Below are positions 40,433 through 49,782 of a DNA stretch of 64,000 nucleotides, piece by piece. This DNA is from Bradyrhizobium jicamae (lineage in GTDB: Bacteria; Pseudomonadota; Alphaproteobacteria; Rhizobiales; Xanthobacteraceae), in the NCBI RefSeq assembly GCF_001440395.1, contig NZ_LLXZ01000012.1, positions 1 to 64,000 of the forward strand, written 5' to 3'. The first letter of the stretch is position 1; each line of letters begins with the position of its first letter. The notes under the pieces were generated by a model. The model saw only the letters and a list, made by a program, of their open reading frames with translations. It searched no databases and was not told the origin of the DNA. Position numbers and translations under genes: made by a program.

Positions 40433-41803
40433 ATGGCAAGTGACATTCTGATTGTCGACGACGAAGCCGATATTCGAGACCTCGTTGCAGGCATCCTGGA
40501 AGACGAAGGCTTCAATACCCGCACCGCCCGCGACAGCGATTCGGCGCTGGCCGAAATCTCCAACCGCCGCCCGCATCTGGTGTTTCTCGACATCTGGCTG
40601 CAGGGCTCCAAGCTCGACGGCCTGCAACTGCTCGAGCAGGTCAAGAAGGAGCACGCCGACGTTCCCGTGGTGATGATCTCCGGCCACGGCAACATCGAGA
40701 CCGCGGTGGCGGCGATCAAGCGAGGCGCCTATGACTTCATCGAAAAGCCGTTCAAGTCCGACCGGCTGATCCTGGTCGCGACGCGGGCGCTGGAGACCTC
40801 GCGTCTCAAGCGCGAAGTGAAGGAATTGAAACAACTGGCTCCGACCGCCAGCGTTCTCACCGGACGCTCCGCCTGCATGAACCAGTTGCGCCAGACCATC
40901 GACCGGGCGGCCAAGGCCAACAGCCGCATCTTGATCGTCGGTCCCTCCGGCTCCGGCAAGGAACTGGCGGCGCGGACGCTGCACAATGCATCGAGCCGTG
41001 CAGAAGGCCCCTTCGTCGTCATCAACGCCGCGGCGATCACGCCGGAACGGATGGAGGTCGAACTGTTCGGCATCGAGCAGTCGAACGGCGAGCAGGCGCG
41101 CAAGCCCGGCGCGCTGGAAGAGGCGCATGGCGGCACGCTGTTCATCGACGAAATCGCCGACATGCCGCGCGAGACCCAGAACAAGATCCTGCGTGTGCTG
41201 GTCGATCAGACCTTTCAGCGCTCGGGCGGCACCGCCAAGATTCACGTCGACGTCCGCATCATCTCCTCGACGGCGCGCAATCTGGAGGAGGAGATCGCGG
41301 AAGGGCGATTCCGCGAGGATCTCTATCACCGGCTGTCGGTGGTGCCGATCCGCGTTCCGCCCCTGTCGGAACGCCGCGAGGACATCCCCGAACTGATCGA
41401 CTATTTCATGGATCAGATATCTGTGGCGACGGGCTTGCCGAAGCGGCAGATCGGCCAGGACGCGATGGCGGTATTGCAGTCCCATGTCTGGCCCGGTAAC
41501 GTCCGCCAGCTCCGCAACAATGTCGAACGCGTCATGATTCTGGCCGGCGGCGGCCCGGAAGCGATCATCACCGCCGATATGCTGCCTCAGGATGTGGGCT
41601 CGATGGTGCCGGCGATGCCGACCAGCAATAATGGCGAGCACATCATGGGGCTGCCGCTGCGCGAAGCGCGGGAAGTGTTCGAGCGTGACTATCTGATCGC
41701 GCAGATCAGCCGGTTCTCGGGCAACATCTCGCGGACGGCCGAATTTGTCGGCATGGAGCGCTCGGCGCTACATCGCAAGCTCAAGGCGCTTGGAGTCGGC
41801 TGA
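40433..41803 (+). CDS. ntrX: Response regulator NtrX lacking the GAFTGA loop
   Basis: A 456-residue NtrC-like regulator. Receiver Asp53 is in LVFLDIWLQGSKLDGL. The AAA+ domain keeps Walker A GPSGSGKELAARTLHNAS and Walker B GGTLFIDEIADMPRE. Where NtrC has the GAFTGA sigma54-contact loop, NtrX reads GIEQSNGEQARKPGALEEA: the motif is absent. The Fis-type DNA-binding region is at the end (NISRTAEFVGMERSALHRKL). Absence of GAFTGA is known for alphaproteobacterial NtrX and implies action without sigma54. The next 283 bases are the hfq leader, in which I see no other gene. Confidence 0.97.
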   Translation: MASDILIVDDEADIRDLVAGILEDEGFNTRTARDSDSALAEISNRRPHLVFLDIWLQGSKLDGLQLLEQVKKEHADVPVVMISGHGNIETAVAAIKRGAYDFIEKPFKSDRLILVATRALETSRLKREVKELKQLAPTASVLTGRSACMNQLRQTIDRAAKANSRILIVGPSGSGKELAARTLHNASSRAEGPFVVINAAAITPERMEVELFGIEQSNGEQARKPGALEEAHGGTLFIDEIADMPRETQNKILRVLVDQTFQRSGGTAKIHVDVRIISSTARNLEEEIAEGRFREDLYHRLSVVPIRVPPLSERREDIPELIDYFMDQISVATGLPKRQIGQDAMAVLQSHVWPGNVRQLRNNVERVMILAGGGPEAIITADMLPQDVGSMVPAMPTSNNGEHIMGLPLREAREVFERDYLIAQISRFSGNISRTAEFVGMERSALHRKLKALGVG

Positions 41804-42086
41804 AGCTTGAATGAATCGTTAGTTCGATGGTTCGTGGGCCCGAGCAGGTCCATGCATCTGCTTGGGAATATTTATCTCTTTCAGGTCATTTGAAGAGAAT
41901 GGCCACTGGGTTCCGAGGGGCTGACGCGTGAACCGGCTTGCCTAAAAAGCGCGCGTGGCCTCTAATCGGATTGCCGAGCCGACCGGAGGGGGATCTCAGG
42001 GGAAGCCGGCGAGTCGGGGGCAGGCTCCATGAGAGAGCAACAACCGGCTTAATAAAAAGAAGCACCGAGACGGCGGGACAAAAACA

Positions 42087-42335
42087 ATGGCGGCAGACCG
42101 CGCACAAAATCTACAAGACACCTTCCTAAACCACGTTCGCAAAACAAAAACGCCACTGACGATCTTTCTGGTCAACGGAGTAAAGCTGCAGGGGATAGTC
42201 ACCTGGTTCGACAACTTCTGCTTGCTGCTGCGACGCGACGGTCATTCTCAGCTTGTCTACAAGCATGCGATTTCGACCATCATGCCGGGCGCTCCGATCC
42301 AGTTGTTCGAGGGCGGCGAGGATGCTCCGGCTTGA
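42087..42335 (+). CDS. hfq: RNA chaperone Hfq
   Basis: An 82-residue Sm-like hexamer protein that pairs small RNAs with mRNAs. Sm1 ([20 protein letters not shown] with LLRRDGHSQ) and Sm2 ([11 protein letters not shown]) motifs are complete; the N-terminal [14 protein letters not shown] holds the proximal-face residues. The C-terminal tail is short and acidic, as in other alphaproteobacteria. The position between ntrX and hflX is the conserved arrangement for this group. Confidence 0.99.
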   Translation: MAADRAQNLQDTFLNHVRKTKTPLTIFLVNGVKLQGIVTWFDNFCLLLRRDGHSQLVYKHAISTIMPGAPIQLFEGGEDAPA

Positions 42336-42346
42336 GAGTGAACTGA

Positions 42347-43720
42347 TTGGAACCCTTCGACCGTGAAGGGAGCGCCGACCGTCCGCGGTCGGCGGCCAAA
42401 CAAAGCGGGCGGGTGATCGTCATCGGCCCTTATTTGCGTATGCGCCGCGGCGATGCCGATGTGCAGGCGAATGAGGCTGTGCGCGATTCAGAAGCCCGGC
42501 TCGAGGAAGCCGCCGGCCTTGCACGCGCCATCGACCTCACCATCGCTGACGCATTGATCGCACCGATCAGCCAGATCCGGCCGGCGACCTATCTGGGCAA
42601 GGGAAAGGTCGAGGAGATCACCGGCCTGATTGCGGGCCACGACATCGAGCTGGTGGTGATGGATTGCGCGCTGTCGCCGATCCAGCAGCGCAATCTCGAG
42701 AAGGCGTGGAACGCCAAGGTGCTCGACCGCACTGGATTGATCCTGGAAATCTTCGGGCGCCGCGCCAAGACCAAAGAGGGTGCGCTGCAGGTCGAGCTGG
42801 CGCATCTGAATTACCAGCGCAGCCGCCTGGTGCGGTCATGGACCCATCTGGAGCGCCAGCGCGGCGGTTTTGGATTCATGGGCGGCCCCGGCGAGACCCA
42901 GATCGAGGCCGACCGTCGCCTGATCGGCGATCGCATCACGCGGCTGGAGAACGAACTGAAGAAGGTGCAGGCGACGCGGCGGCTGCACCGCGCCGGCCGG
43001 CAGCGGGTGCCTTATCGCGTGGTCGCGCTGGTCGGCTACACCAACGCCGGCAAGTCGACGCTGTTCAACCGCCTGACGCGCGCCGACGTGCAGGCAGCCG
43101 ACATGCTGTTTGCGACGCTGGACCCGACCTTGCGCGCGCTGAGCCTGCCGCATGGCGGCAAGGCGATGCTCTCGGACACCGTCGGATTCATCTCCAACCT
43201 GCCGACCCAGCTCGTCGCCGCCTTCCGCGCCACGCTGGAAGAGGTGCTGGAGGCCGACATCATTCTCCATGTCCGCGACATCTCGCATGAGGACGCGGAG
43301 GCGCAGGAGCGCGACGTCGACGCCGTGCTGCGTCAGCTCGGCATCGATCCCGGCTCCGGCGGACGCATCCTCGAAGTCTGGAACAAGATCGATCGCTTCG
43401 ATCCCGAGGAGCGCGAGAACCTGCGCAACATCGCCGCCCGGCGTCCGCCGGAACGGCCGTGCTTTCTGGTCTCGGCCGTGTCGGGTGAGGGGATCGACGA
43501 GTTGCTCGGCGCGATCGAGGAGCGGCTGGCGGCGACGCGCACGACGCTCGACCTCTCCATCGATGCTTCCGACGGCGCCGGCATCAGCTGGCTGCATCGG
43601 AATGCCGAAGTGCTCACCAAGGAGCTTCACGACGGGCGCTTCGACATGACGGTGCGCGTCGACGAGACCAAGCGCGACATCGTGGTCTCCAGGTTCGACG
43701 CCGTGCCACGCGTGGCGTAA
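42347..43720 (+). CDS. hflX: GTPase HflX
   Basis: A 457-residue ribosome-associated GTPase, which in other bacteria splits stalled 70S ribosomes. The N-terminal HflX domain includes SQIRPATYLGKGKVEEITG and VMDCALSPIQQRNLEKAWNA, with RTGLILEIFGRRAKTKEGAL. After a coiled coil, the G domain shows G1 GYTNAGKSTLFNRLT, G3 DTVGFISNLPTQL and G4 WNKIDRF. The start is taken as TTG 42347 (EPFDREGSADRPRS), 11 bases after hfq; an in-frame later start is possible. Confidence 0.96.
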   Translation: MEPFDREGSADRPRSAAKQSGRVIVIGPYLRMRRGDADVQANEAVRDSEARLEEAAGLARAIDLTIADALIAPISQIRPATYLGKGKVEEITGLIAGHDIELVVMDCALSPIQQRNLEKAWNAKVLDRTGLILEIFGRRAKTKEGALQVELAHLNYQRSRLVRSWTHLERQRGGFGFMGGPGETQIEADRRLIGDRITRLENELKKVQATRRLHRAGRQRVPYRVVALVGYTNAGKSTLFNRLTRADVQAADMLFATLDPTLRALSLPHGGKAMLSDTVGFISNLPTQLVAAFRATLEEVLEADIILHVRDISHEDAEAQERDVDAVLRQLGIDPGSGGRILEVWNKIDRFDPEERENLRNIAARRPPERPCFLVSAVSGEGIDELLGAIEERLAATRTTLDLSIDASDGAGISWLHRNAEVLTKELHDGRFDMTVRVDETKRDIVVSRFDAVPRVA

Positions 43721-43730
43721 ACTTGCTGTC

Positions 43731-43856
43731 GTCCCTGCGAAAGCAAGGGACCCATCCGCGTGATCTTTCGATTTGCTTAAACTGTTCGATGACTTCCCGT
43801 AACCACAAGCTCCTGTGGTTATGGGTCCCGGCGTTCGCCGGGACGACGAGCCGAGA
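43731..43856. repeat. Palindromic dispersed repeat between hflX and mazG
   Basis: CGTCCCTGCGAAAGCAAGGG and ACCCAT on the left are mirrored by ATGGGTCCCGGCGTTCGCC and GGGACGACG on the right, with a smaller palindrome (AACCACAAGCTCCTGTGGTT) in the middle. It lies between two convergent genes and probably ends both transcripts. Similar units are common in Bradyrhizobium intergenic DNA, from memory. Confidence 0.6.
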
Positions 43857-43867
43857 GAGTTCGTTTC

Positions 43868-44725
43868 TTACCGCTGCCGACGTTGCGCTCGCATCGATTC
43901 AGCCGCCGGCTTCTCCGCAGCCTTGGCCTCGTTCCACAACGCGTCCATCTCTTCCAGCGTTGCACCCTCCAGCGAGCGTCCCTTGGCCGCCAGCGCGCGC
44001 TCGATATAGGCAAAGCGGCGCTCGAACTTGGCGTTGGTGCCCCGGAGCGCGGTTTCGGGATCGGCGTCCACATGCCGCGCGAGATTGACGAGCGCGAACA
44101 GGAGATCGCCGGTTTCTTCCGCAAGCTCTTCGACGTCCTTGCGGTCGAGTGCCGCCTCGATCTCATCGGCTTCTTCGCGGATTTTTGCCAGCACAGCGCG
44201 CGGGTCGTTCCAGTCGAAGCCGACAGTCGACGCCTTGCGCTGCAGTTCCATCGCCCGTGTCAGAGCCGGCTGGCCGGCCTTGACGCTCGATAGCAGCGAT
44301 TTGTGAGCCGTCTCTTCCGGCGGCCGGCGCGCCGCGCGCTCGGCCTTTTCCTCGGCCTTGATGCGCTCCCAGGCGCTCTTGACGCCGGCGGGGGCAATGT
44401 TGCCGTCCTTGTCGGCGAACACATGCGGGTGGCGGCGGATCAGCTTCCGTGTGATCGCCTCGACCACGTCGCCGAAGGCAAAGGCGTTTTGCTCTTCCGC
44501 CATGCGGGCGTGATAGACGACTTGAAGCAGCAGATCGCCCAGCTCCTCGCGCAGGTCGTCGAGATCGCCGCGGGTGATCGCGTCAGCCACCTCATAGGCT
44601 TCCTCGATCGTGTAGGGCGCGATCGTCGCAAAATCCTGTTCGAGGTCCCACGGGCAGCCCGTGACCGGCGTGCGCAGCGCCGCCATGATCTCGATGAGGC
44701 GGGAAATATCGCGGGAAGGGGTCAT
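43868..44725 (-). CDS. mazG: Nucleoside triphosphate pyrophosphohydrolase MazG
   Basis: A 285-residue all-helical NTP pyrophosphatase with two MazG domains. The first starts TPVTGCPWDLEQDFATIAPY with the metal-binding EExxE pattern in TIEEAYEVADAI and LDDLREELGDLLLQVVYHAR. The second repeats it as REEADEIEAALDRKDVEELA and EETGDLLFALVNLARH. It removes aberrant nucleotides and in E. coli modulates ppGpp-related stress. The ATG at 44725 is used, although the frame continues upstream without homology. It is divergent from queC with a 129-base gap. Confidence 0.95.
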   Translation of the reverse strand: MTPSRDISRLIEIMAALRTPVTGCPWDLEQDFATIAPYTIEEAYEVADAITRGDLDDLREELGDLLLQVVYHARMAEEQNAFAFGDVVEAITRKLIRRHPHVFADKDGNIAPAGVKSAWERIKAEEKAERAARRPPEETAHKSLLSSVKAGQPALTRAMELQRKASTVGFDWNDPRAVLAKIREEADEIEAALDRKDVEELAEETGDLLFALVNLARHVDADPETALRGTNAKFERRFAYIERALAAKGRSLEGATLEEMDALWNEAKAAEKPAAESMRAQRRQR

Positions 44726-44854
44726 GGGAATTCCGTTGTCGGGGAGGACGAGAGCTTTATGCCGCAAGCGGTGGACCGATCCCAGCGGAACGAGCCGAAA
44801 TAGAGGCAATTTCCACCGATTGGCCTCACGGCCCGGGAATGCTATTGGCCTCCC

Positions 44855-45565
44855 ATGAGCGACCAATCATCGTCCGAAACCGCGCTGGTGCTGTTTTCCG
44901 GCGGGCAGGATTCCACCACCTGCCTGGCCTGGGCCTTGCGCCGCTTCGCGCGCGTCGAAATGCTCGGCTTCAGCTACGGCCAGCGCCATGCGATCGAGCT
45001 TGCGTGCCGGGACCGGCTGCTGTCCGGGATGAAATCGCTGCAACCTGATTGGGCGGCAAAACTCGGCGATAGCCACACGCTGGAAATCCCGACGTTAGCG
45101 GAAATCTCCGACACCGCGCTGACCCGCGACGTGGCCATTGCCATGGGTGCCGACGGCCTGCCGAACACGTTCGTACCCGGCCGTAACCTGGTGTTTCTAA
45201 CCTTCGCCGCAGCGCTGGCCTACCGGCGCGGCATCCGCCACATCGTCGGCGGGATGTGCGAAACCGATTATTCCGGCTATCCGGATTGCCGCGACGAGAC
45301 GATCAAGGCGTTGCAGGGCGCGCTCAATCTCGGCATGGCCAAAAACTTCGAGTTGCACACGCCGCTGATGTGGCTCGACAAGGCCAATACATGGAAGCTC
45401 GCGCATGAACTCGGCGGGGCAGGGCTGGTCGATCTGATCCGCGAGCACTCCCACACCTGCTATCTCGGCGAGCGTGGTGCGCAGCATGATTGGGGCTATG
45501 GCTGCGGGGAGTGCCCGGCCTGTGCGTTGCGCGCGAAGGGCTGGCGAGAGTATGCGGGCGCCTAG
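44855..45565 (+). CDS. queC: 7-cyano-7-deazaguanine synthase QueC
   Basis: A 236-residue ATP-dependent enzyme making preQ0, the precursor of queuosine in tRNA. The N-terminal PP-loop is [40 protein letters not shown] and [19 protein letters not shown] follow. The C-terminal zinc site is in [20 protein letters not shown] then CPACALR. Length is normal. No other queuosine genes lie adjacent, and no riboswitch is evident upstream. Confidence 0.97.
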   Translation: MSDQSSSETALVLFSGGQDSTTCLAWALRRFARVEMLGFSYGQRHAIELACRDRLLSGMKSLQPDWAAKLGDSHTLEIPTLAEISDTALTRDVAIAMGADGLPNTFVPGRNLVFLTFAAALAYRRGIRHIVGGMCETDYSGYPDCRDETIKALQGALNLGMAKNFELHTPLMWLDKANTWKLAHELGGAGLVDLIREHSHTCYLGERGAQHDWGYGCGECPACALRAKGWREYAGA

Positions 45566-45575
45566 CGCCGCCGGC

Positions 45576-45962
45576 TCACTTGCCAAAATCCTCCGCCGTC
45601 AACTCGATCGGCGCGCCGTGCGGCGTGCGGTCGGCGGCGTGGTCCCAGGCGTCGCGGTAGCGATGCAGGACATCCGACGTCGCGACGCCCTTGGCGGCGA
45701 CGAGCGTTTCCAGCGTGGCAAGCCAGTGCCGGTAATAGGTCTCGCCCGTGTCGGGGTCGCCGGCAGCCTGCGCGCGCTTGATTTGCGCGCCCAGCGTCTC
45801 TGCCCATTCCTTCCAGGTGAAGACGCCGGCCTCGTGCAGCGCCAGCGCCATGGCGAACGCGCGCGCCTCCCATGGCTCGCGAAACACCGGGCCGTCCTCG
45901 TCGCGGGGGACGCCGGGCACGGCGACGGCCGCCCGCATCGCCTGTTGCGGGGTCAGGTTCAT
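45576..45962 (-). CDS. Nitrile hydratase accessory / activator protein
   Basis: A 128-residue protein similar to the nitrile hydratase beta-subunit N-terminal half, as is typical of the P14K/NhlE-type activator that carries cobalt or assembles the alpha subunit. It reads MNLTPQQAMRAAVAVPGVP and later DGPVFREPWEARAFAMALAL, then WKEWAETLGAQIKRAQAAGD, YYRHWLATLETLVAAKGV. The ATG overlaps the nthB stop codon by one base, so it is the third gene of the nthAB operon. The longer upstream frame is not used. Confidence 0.85.
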   Translation of the reverse strand: MNLTPQQAMRAAVAVPGVPRDEDGPVFREPWEARAFAMALALHEAGVFTWKEWAETLGAQIKRAQAAGDPDTGETYYRHWLATLETLVAAKGVATSDVLHRYRDAWDHAADRTPHGAPIELTAEDFGK

Positions 45963-46621
45963 CACACGCGCTCCAGATAGGATTCCCAGGCGTCGACGGA
46001 GACGCTGAGCGTCGGGTCGGCGTCCTTGCCCCACAATTCCGGTCCGTCGAAACGCACGGTGTAGAGCCACTGCGGATCCTCGCCCTGGCCGAGCGAGTTG
46101 GTGTCGGGAAAGACGTGACAGCCGTGATTGAGTTCGATGGTGCCGAGATGGCCGCGGACATACTGCGGCAGCCTCGTATGCGTCACCGGGTGGATGTCCT
46201 TCATCCGCACGGTGTCACCGACCGCAAACATCGCAGGCGCCTTCGCCTCGCGTTCGGTCGGGCCGCCGCGCCGGATCGCCGGCGTAATTTCGTTGGGAGC
46301 GACCGGCTTGACGCCGGGTTTTGGCGCAGAAAGCACCTTGCCGGCCTCGATCTCCTCACGCGTCACCAGTCCGCGTTCGATCATCAGCGTTTCCAGCCCG
46401 GCCAGCCAGATCTGGAAATAGCTCTTGCTGAGATAATCCTCGGGCGGGCGGTTCTCGCGGGCAAACCGCGACATGTCGATGTTCCAGCCGCCCGGACGCG
46501 CCATCGCGACCGTCAGCGCAAAGGCGCGGCGCTCCCAATCGCCGTGAAATACCGGCTCGTTCGGCTCGGGCACGACGGGGCCAAAGCCCTTGGCGCCGCC
46601 CATGTCATGCGCGCCGTCCAT
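45962..46621 (-). CDS. nthB: Nitrile hydratase subunit beta
   Basis: A 219-residue beta subunit of nitrile hydratase, which converts nitriles to amides. It starts [20 protein letters not shown], the signature opening of this subunit, continues EPVFHGDWERRAFALTVAMA and has the C-terminal SH3-like barrel beginning FAVGDTVRMKDIHPVTHTR with LPQYVRGHLGTIELNHGCHV and FPDTNSLGQGEDPQWLYTVR. The start overlaps the nthA stop codon by one base, and its stop overlaps the activator start. Confidence 0.94.
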   Translation of the reverse strand: MDGAHDMGGAKGFGPVVPEPNEPVFHGDWERRAFALTVAMARPGGWNIDMSRFARENRPPEDYLSKSYFQIWLAGLETLMIERGLVTREEIEAGKVLSAPKPGVKPVAPNEITPAIRRGGPTEREAKAPAMFAVGDTVRMKDIHPVTHTRLPQYVRGHLGTIELNHGCHVFPDTNSLGQGEDPQWLYTVRFDGPELWGKDADPTLSVSVDAWESYLERV

Positions 46622-47262
46622 CAGGCGATCTCGCCGGGTTGTTTCGGCTGGCCGGTGCCGATCATGCTGTCGCGGGTGACGAGTTCGGCGAGCTGTTCGG
46701 CGCTCCAGCCTTCGGTGCCCTCGGGGCGCATCGGCAGCACGAGGTAGCGGATCTCAGCCGTGGAATCCCAGACGCGTATCTTCGTGGCATCGGGCAGCGT
46801 CACGCCGAAATCCCTGAGCACGCCGCGCGGGTCGGACACGGCGCGGGAGCGATAGGGCGCGGATTTGTACCAGACCGGCGGTAGCCCCAGCACAGGATGC
46901 GGGTAACAGGAGCACAGCGTGCACACGACCATGTTGTGCTGCTCCGGCGTGTTCTCCACGACGACCATGTGTTCGCCCTGGCGGCCGGAATAATCCAGCT
47001 CGGCAATCGCCGCCGTTGCGTTCTTCATCAGGCGTTCGCGATAAGCGGGGTCGCTCCACGCCTTCGCGATCACGCGAATGCCGTTGCGCGGTCCAATCTT
47101 CTTTTCATAGAGATCGATCAGGAGGTCGAGGGACGCCGGATCGACATAGCCTTTCTCGGTCAGGATCGATTCCAGCGCGCGCACGCGCAGCTCGGTCTCC
47201 GACAGCTCGGAATGATCGTGGTCGTGATGATGGCCGTGGTGGTCGTGATCATGGTCGCTCAT
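46621..47262 (-). CDS. nthA: Nitrile hydratase subunit alpha, cobalt type, His-rich N-terminus
   Basis: A 213-residue catalytic subunit. The metal-claw motif is [19 protein letters not shown]; Thr at the third position of CTLCSC is the hallmark of the cobalt enzyme (iron enzymes have CSLCSC). Active-site elements [19 protein letters not shown] and the [16 protein letters not shown] start are normal. The first 17 residues ([17 protein letters not shown]) are a striking His/Asp stretch able to bind metal, not part of the conserved subunit. No amidase gene is adjacent to hydrolyse the amide product. Confidence 0.95.
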   Translation of the reverse strand: MSDHDHDHHGHHHDHDHSELSETELRVRALESILTEKGYVDPASLDLLIDLYEKKIGPRNGIRVIAKAWSDPAYRERLMKNATAAIAELDYSGRQGEHMVVVENTPEQHNMVVCTLCSCYPHPVLGLPPVWYKSAPYRSRAVSDPRGVLRDFGVTLPDATKIRVWDSTAEIRYLVLPMRPEGTEGWSAEQLAELVTRDSMIGTGQPKQPGEIA

Positions 47263-47324
47263 GCCGTCAGGATAGGCGCAAAATCCGGGCTATGTCGAGG
47301 CAGGGACTCTGCTAGCATTTGCCG

Positions 47325-48086
47325 ATGGGGATCCGGGCAGGGGGCACGGCAATAACAGTCGCGGCAGGCATTTTGGCCTGGCTTCCGGCCGGAGAGGTGT
47401 GGGGGGCCAACGGCGCCTATGCGGTCGACGCCGCCGACATTGGCGAGGCCGGCTCATGCAAGGTCGAGAGCTGGTTGTCGTCGGCATCCAACGCCGATTT
47501 TACGGCGGTCGCCAATCCATCCTGCGTGGTCGATGCGTTCAAGCCCGTTGAGTTGAGCATGTTCACTAGCCGCGCGCGCACCGATGGTGAATGGGGCACC
47601 ACGATCCAGCCAAAAGCCAAGATGAACATTGCGCCAACCGGGGTCGGCAGGCTTGGCATCTCGTTCTACGCCGGCGGAGGTTTCGATGCGCTGACCGGCG
47701 AACACGCCTCGGCCTTTACCGTGATCCCCGCGACGTTCCGGCTCAACGAAAACATGCGTCTCAATTTCAACGGCGGCTGGCTGTGGGACCGCAGTGTCGA
47801 TCGCCATTACCTGCTTTACGGAATCGGGTTCGACTGGAAGTTCACGGAAACCTTGCAGTGGACCATCGAAGCCTTTGGCCAGGCGGGCCAATCGGATACG
47901 CCGAGCGTGGTCCAGCCGCGGTTCCAGACCGGCTTGCGTTACCGGCCGAACGAGATTTTCTCGGTCGACCTGATCTACGGCCGCAATATCACGGGCGAGA
48001 ACGCCAACTGGATCACGCTCGGCACCACGATCCGTTTCCCGGTGCCCGGCGGCAAGCCGGAACACCATCGCACCGGACATTTGTGA
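47325..48086 (+). CDS. Outer-membrane beta-barrel protein, unknown function
   Basis: A 253-residue exported protein: signal peptide (TAITVAAGILAWLPAGEVWG, cleavage near GANG) then repeated amphipathic strands alternating with Asn/Asp/Gly turns (for example RLGISFYAGGGFDALTGEH, NFNGGWLWDRSVDRHYLLYG, TGLRYRPNEIFSVDLIYGRN) and a C-terminus ending GTTIRFPVPGG. The pattern is a transport-type or porin-like barrel; the exact family is not recognised. The ATG at 47325 is taken; a TTG two codons earlier is also open. It is divergent from nthA. Confidence 0.7.
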   Translation: MGIRAGGTAITVAAGILAWLPAGEVWGANGAYAVDAADIGEAGSCKVESWLSSASNADFTAVANPSCVVDAFKPVELSMFTSRARTDGEWGTTIQPKAKMNIAPTGVGRLGISFYAGGGFDALTGEHASAFTVIPATFRLNENMRLNFNGGWLWDRSVDRHYLLYGIGFDWKFTETLQWTIEAFGQAGQSDTPSVVQPRFQTGLRYRPNEIFSVDLIYGRNITGENANWITLGTTIRFPVPGGKPEHHRTGHL

Positions 48087-48175
48087 TCCGCCTCCAGGCC
48101 TGCTTGCAGCCTTTCCCGAGACCGCAGATTCATTTCTGGGATAGGTTCGGGAAAACAAGGGCAGGGAGGCCATGC

Positions 48176-48982
48176 GTGACCGAATTTGTGAAGATTGAAA
48201 AGGGCCTGGGACCGGATGGCCGCATTGCCGTCGTGCGTTTCGACCGTGGCGATGGCATCAATGCGCTGTCGCCGGAAGCGATGCGCCAGCTCACCGATGC
48301 TGCGCGCAGCTTTGAGGATGACGCCGAAACTTCCGTCGTGGTGCTCACAGGCGGCGCCAAATCGTTCAGCGCAGGCTTCGACCTGAAGGATCCGGAAGGA
48401 CGTTCGCGACAGACGATGGACCTCGGCAGCTTGCGCCAGCACCTGAAGCTCGGACCGCGGCTGACGCGGGCATGGCAGGACATGGAGCAGATCACCATCG
48501 GCGCCATCGAGGGCTTTTGCGTCGGCGGCGGCGTGGCGCTGGCGGTCGCGCTGGATTTCCGGGTGATGGCGCGCGACGCCCATATGCGCGTGCCCGAGAT
48601 CGGGCTGGGCATGAACATGAGCTGGCAAAGCGTGCCGCGCATGCTGCACCTGATCGGACCGGCCCGCACCAAGCAGGCCGTGATCCTGGCCGATCAGCGC
48701 ATTTCCGCGGCCGAGGCTTACGAATGGCGGCTGGTGGAGGAGGTGGCTGATCCCGGCAAGGCCTTCGACGCCGCGATGGCGCTCGCCGCCAAGGTCGCCG
48801 CCCAGCCGCCGCTGTCAGTCGCCATGACCAAGCTGACGGTCAATCGTCTTGCGCACGCGCTCGATGATCTCGCTGGCCATATGGACCTCGACCAGTTTGC
48901 ACTCGCGAGTATGACGGAGGATCACAGGGAAGGCGTCGCGGCGTTTCTGGAGCGGCGAAAGCCGAGGTTCAAGGGAAGGTAG
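48176..48982 (+). CDS. Enoyl-CoA hydratase/isomerase (crotonase) family protein
   Basis: A 268-residue crotonase-fold protein. GTG start at 48176 with GGGAGG upstream. Oxyanion-hole elements are KSFSAGFDLKDPEG and IGAIEGFCVGGGVALAVALD; the second catalytic-side motif MRVPEIGLGMNMSWQSVPRM lies where the first Glu of true hydratases sits, and the region RISAAEAYEWRLVEEVADPG follows. C-terminal helix PPLSVAMTKLTVNRL. It could hydrate or isomerise an acyl-CoA; the substrate is unknown. Confidence 0.9.
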   Translation: MTEFVKIEKGLGPDGRIAVVRFDRGDGINALSPEAMRQLTDAARSFEDDAETSVVVLTGGAKSFSAGFDLKDPEGRSRQTMDLGSLRQHLKLGPRLTRAWQDMEQITIGAIEGFCVGGGVALAVALDFRVMARDAHMRVPEIGLGMNMSWQSVPRMLHLIGPARTKQAVILADQRISAAEAYEWRLVEEVADPGKAFDAAMALAAKVAAQPPLSVAMTKLTVNRLAHALDDLAGHMDLDQFALASMTEDHREGVAAFLERRKPRFKGR

Positions 48983-49008
48983 CCACACCGTCGGGCACGA
49001 TTCATCCC

Positions 49009-49476
49009 ATGATGTTCACAGTCGGCATCATTTCGGACACGCATGGCCTGCTTAGGCCCGAGGCCAAGCGTCGTCTGGCTGGAGTCGATCACATCATTCA
49101 CGGCGGCGATATCGGACGCCCTGACATCATCAGCGAGCTTCGCCGGATCGCGCCGGTCACCGCGATCAGGGGAAACGTGGACACCGGTGATTGGGCCACC
49201 GAATACGCCGACACCGAACTCGTGCGGCTCGCGGGACGGGCCATCTTCGTCCTTCATGACCTAAAGACGCTGCGGATTGATCCCGTGGCTTGCGGCATAG
49301 ATGTGGTCGTCTCTGGCCATTCCCACGTGCCGAATATCAATACGGTCGACGGCGTGCTTTACTTGAACCCAGGAAGCGCGGGCCCGCGGCGCTTCAAACT
49401 GCCGATCGCGCTTGCCACGGTCGAGATCACGCCCGACGGCCTGCGACCGGTGATCCACCACCTCGAACTCGGCTGA
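49009..49476 (+). CDS. Metallophosphoesterase, YfcE/MJ0936 family
   Basis: A 155-residue small phosphodiesterase. The dimetal site is visible: first D-x-H in IISDTHGLLRPEAKR, the D in HIIHGGDIGRPDII, GNVD in AIRGNVDTGDWATEY, and GHSH in VVVSGHSHVPNINTVDGVLY. The C-terminus NPGSAGPRRFKLPIALATVE is the family end. Length matches YfcE-type enzymes. Start MM at 49009 or 49012. The substrate is not known for most members. Confidence 0.92.
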   Translation: MMFTVGIISDTHGLLRPEAKRRLAGVDHIIHGGDIGRPDIISELRRIAPVTAIRGNVDTGDWATEYADTELVRLAGRAIFVLHDLKTLRIDPVACGIDVVVSGHSHVPNINTVDGVLYLNPGSAGPRRFKLPIALATVEITPDGLRPVIHHLELG

Positions 49477-49782
49477 ACCGCACCCAAGCCTGCGAGGGGA
49501 CGCATTTGGAAACGCTGGCCTCGAATATCCGCAATTCGCATAAGGCATATTATGGAATATTTATATCTACAATTAGATCAGATATTTAGCCGGATATGCT
49601 GGCAAACCAGGCCAGCCTGACGGCCATACGGCCATTCGTCTGGGGCAAGCAATCCTGCCCCGCCAAAGCCTGTGTTGCCGTGGCTTGCGGACGCTGCAAT
49701 AAGCGCGCGAGCGCGAGATCGCCGATGACTTCCGAGCATCTGGTCGTCTCAAGAACAACAATCCTCAAAGGGAGAAACCCAG
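49477..49782. promoter_or_regulatory. AT-rich intergenic region before the TRAP operon
   Basis: 306 bases without a gene. From about 49535 to 49600 the sequence is markedly AT-rich for this chromosome (for example GCATATTATGGAATATTTAT and ATTAGATCAGATATTTAG), typical of a promoter region. AAAGGGAGAAACCC just before 49783 is the ribosome binding site of the TRAP binding-protein gene. I cannot place a specific operator. Confidence 0.45.
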
